Shown here piece after piece: positions 63,107-64,000 of a DNA stretch of 64,000 bases; within the stretch, counting starts at the first letter, position 1; every line of letters begins with the position of its first letter. Location: NCBI GenBank assembly GCA_030424975.1, contig JAUHVY010000001.1:865093-929092 (forward strand). The letters run 5' to 3'. The notes beneath the pieces are model-generated. The model made no database searches, was not told the origin of the DNA, and was given only the letters and a program-made list of their open reading frames with translations. Origin of the DNA: Alphaproteobacteria bacterium. GTDB taxonomy: Bacteria; Pseudomonadota; Alphaproteobacteria; Micavibrionales; Micavibrionaceae. A program made the translations under genes and the position numbers.

Positions 63107-64000
63107 TTATTCCTCAGACGGAGGTAGTTCCTCGGGCGGTTTAACACGTACCATTGTGATTTGGTTGCGTTGTTTGCGGATAACATCAATCTGGAAATCA
63201 TGAAACACGAATGACTGTCCGACATCAGGCACCATTTGCGATTCGAACAAAACCAAACCTGCAATCGTTGAGTATTCCTCATCCGGTAATCCCCAATCAA
63301 ATTCACGGTTCAAATCACGAATGGTAACCGAGCCGTCAATCACATAAGAACCATTAGACAGCGGGCGAACCCCTTTCATTGTTTCATCATGTTCATCATC
63401 AATTTCACCAACGATTTCTTCTAAAATATCCTCGAGTGTGACAATCCCCATAAATGATCCATATTCATCAACCACAAGTGCGAAATGCTCTCGGCGCTCA
63501 CGGAATGCCTGAAGTTGATCATAAAGTGTCGTGCTTTCAGGAATGAACCACGGCTTCATCATAATGCGGGTCATATCCAAATTATCGATATTACCGCCGA
63601 CATCTAACATCTCTCGCAATAATTGCTTTGCGTGGATAACGCCAACAATGTTATCCGTGTCGCCCTGCCACAATGGCAGGCGTGTATAGGAACTGTTCAA
63701 CACGCTTTCCACAATTCTATGCACAGGTTGTTCAACATCAATCATCTCAACATTCTTACGGTGAACCATGATGTCTTCTACATCAACTTCGGCCAAATCA
63801 AGAATAGAGCGCAACATCGCGCGTTGTTCCTGCGTTTCCTGCTCGGGGCCTTCATGCATCTCGATTGCGCCGCGCAATAGCTCCAGATGCGAGCCCGCAC
63901 CAACCTTAGAGATATCCACACCGAAAACCTTCAAAACACTCCGTACAATCCACGTTACCGCTTCGGTCACAGGCGCAAAAATCATTATCACGAATTTAAT
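63107..64000 (-). CDS. CorC/HlyC-type CBS-domain protein, 5' end outside the window
   Basis: The frame is still open at base 64000, so the N-terminal DUF21 membrane domain (CorB/YfjD-type) is cut off. Present are the acidic hinge (LRSILDLAEVDVEDIMVHRKNVEMI), two CBS domains (about residues 75-195 of the visible part; YTRLPLWQGDTDNIVGVIHAK, FALVVDEYGSFMGIVTLEDILEEIVGEI) and the C-terminal CorC_HlyC domain (GSYVIDGSVTIRDLNREFDW; ESQMVPDVGQSFVFHDFQI). Such proteins affect magnesium/cobalt efflux. Confidence 0.9.
   Translation of the reverse strand: MKFVIMIFAPVTEAVTWIVRSVLKVFGVDISKVGAGSHLELLRGAIEMHEGPEQETQEQRAMLRSILDLAEVDVEDIMVHRKNVEMIDVEQPVHRIVESVLNSSYTRLPLWQGDTDNIVGVIHAKQLLREMLDVGGNIDNLDMTRIMMKPWFIPESTTLYDQLQAFRERREHFALVVDEYGSFMGIVTLEDILEEIVGEIDDEHDETMKGVRPLSNGSYVIDGSVTIRDLNREFDWGLPDEEYSTIAGLVLFESQMVPDVGQSFVFHDFQIDVIRKQRNQITMVRVKPPEELPPSEE

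Noticed and set aside
1-64000. CRISPR array or complete prophage
   Set aside because: No regularly spaced short repeats, no Cas proteins and no phage structural genes were seen; the only repeats are the pairs listed.

Overview
The window reads as chromosomal DNA of a low-to-moderate GC alphaproteobacterium. Support comes from family content and order: lysC-rodZ-prfA-prmC-DUF4167-clpB, lysA followed by a TIGR02302/DUF4175 protein and an MJ0042 zinc-ribbon protein, ftsE-ftsX-YdcF-PlsC-DUF2125, etfB-etfA, a chorismate mutase next to TyrA, and a small twin-transmembrane protein. I cannot place it to genus. Most of the window is housekeeping sequence. Accessory DNA lies mainly at 5.4-20 kb, and a metal module occupies 20-26 kb. 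Layout: 1-5.3 kb carries the 3' part of gltX, a TrmJ-like tRNA methyltransferase, rpsD and a Fur-box intergene. That intergene separates a small Cys-rich protein and an exported glutathione peroxidase from a DUF454 membrane protein. A tRNA with a CAU anticodon (best read as tRNA-Ile2) at 5372-5448 marks the left edge of an accessory island. The island (5.4-13.7 kb) is bounded by 71-bp direct repeats. Each repeat is the decayed 3' end of a large serine recombinase gene abutting a CCA. Inside are a remnant recombinase-associated small gene, a small exported Cys protein, a giant exported pentapeptide-repeat protein enclosed by 43-bp inverted repeats, an 847-codon repeat-rich membrane-anchored protein, and a ParDE toxin-antitoxin pair enclosed by two 99-bp direct repeats. 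Next to it (13.7-20.1 kb) are a metzincin-type metalloprotease with RTX-like repeats and a divergent MacA-MacB-TolC-type tripartite exporter headed by a 49-codon orphan ORF. From 20.2 to 26.3 kb is a coherent zinc-starvation module. Two near-perfect 15-bp Zur-type palindromes control (i) a LolD-like ATPase, a FtsX-like permease with a long His-rich loop and a DUF3299 protein on the minus strand; (ii) a COG0523 GTPase and a His-rich CaCA-fold transporter on the plus strand; and (iii) a small exported protein. The ABC part resembles the zinc-regulated zrg system of Vibrio, from memory. The CaCA-type transporter in this setting is the most interesting functional lead. From 26.4 to 64 kb the DNA is core: an M17 aminopeptidase, a MurC/Mpl-type ligase, clpB, peptide-release factors, RodZ, aspartokinase, UbiG, electron-transfer flavoprotein, a cytosolic pentapeptide protein, a TlpA-like thioredoxin, lysA, envelope and division genes (DUF4175, ftsEX, a fused PlsC-DUF2125), aromatic amino acid genes, metA, mutT, a SurA/PpiC foldase, secA, an FAD oxidoreductase, an aldo/keto reductase and a partial CorC-like CBS protein. 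Recombinase-tail scars also occur at 20.1 kb and possibly 26.3 kb, so past insertions were not confined to the island.
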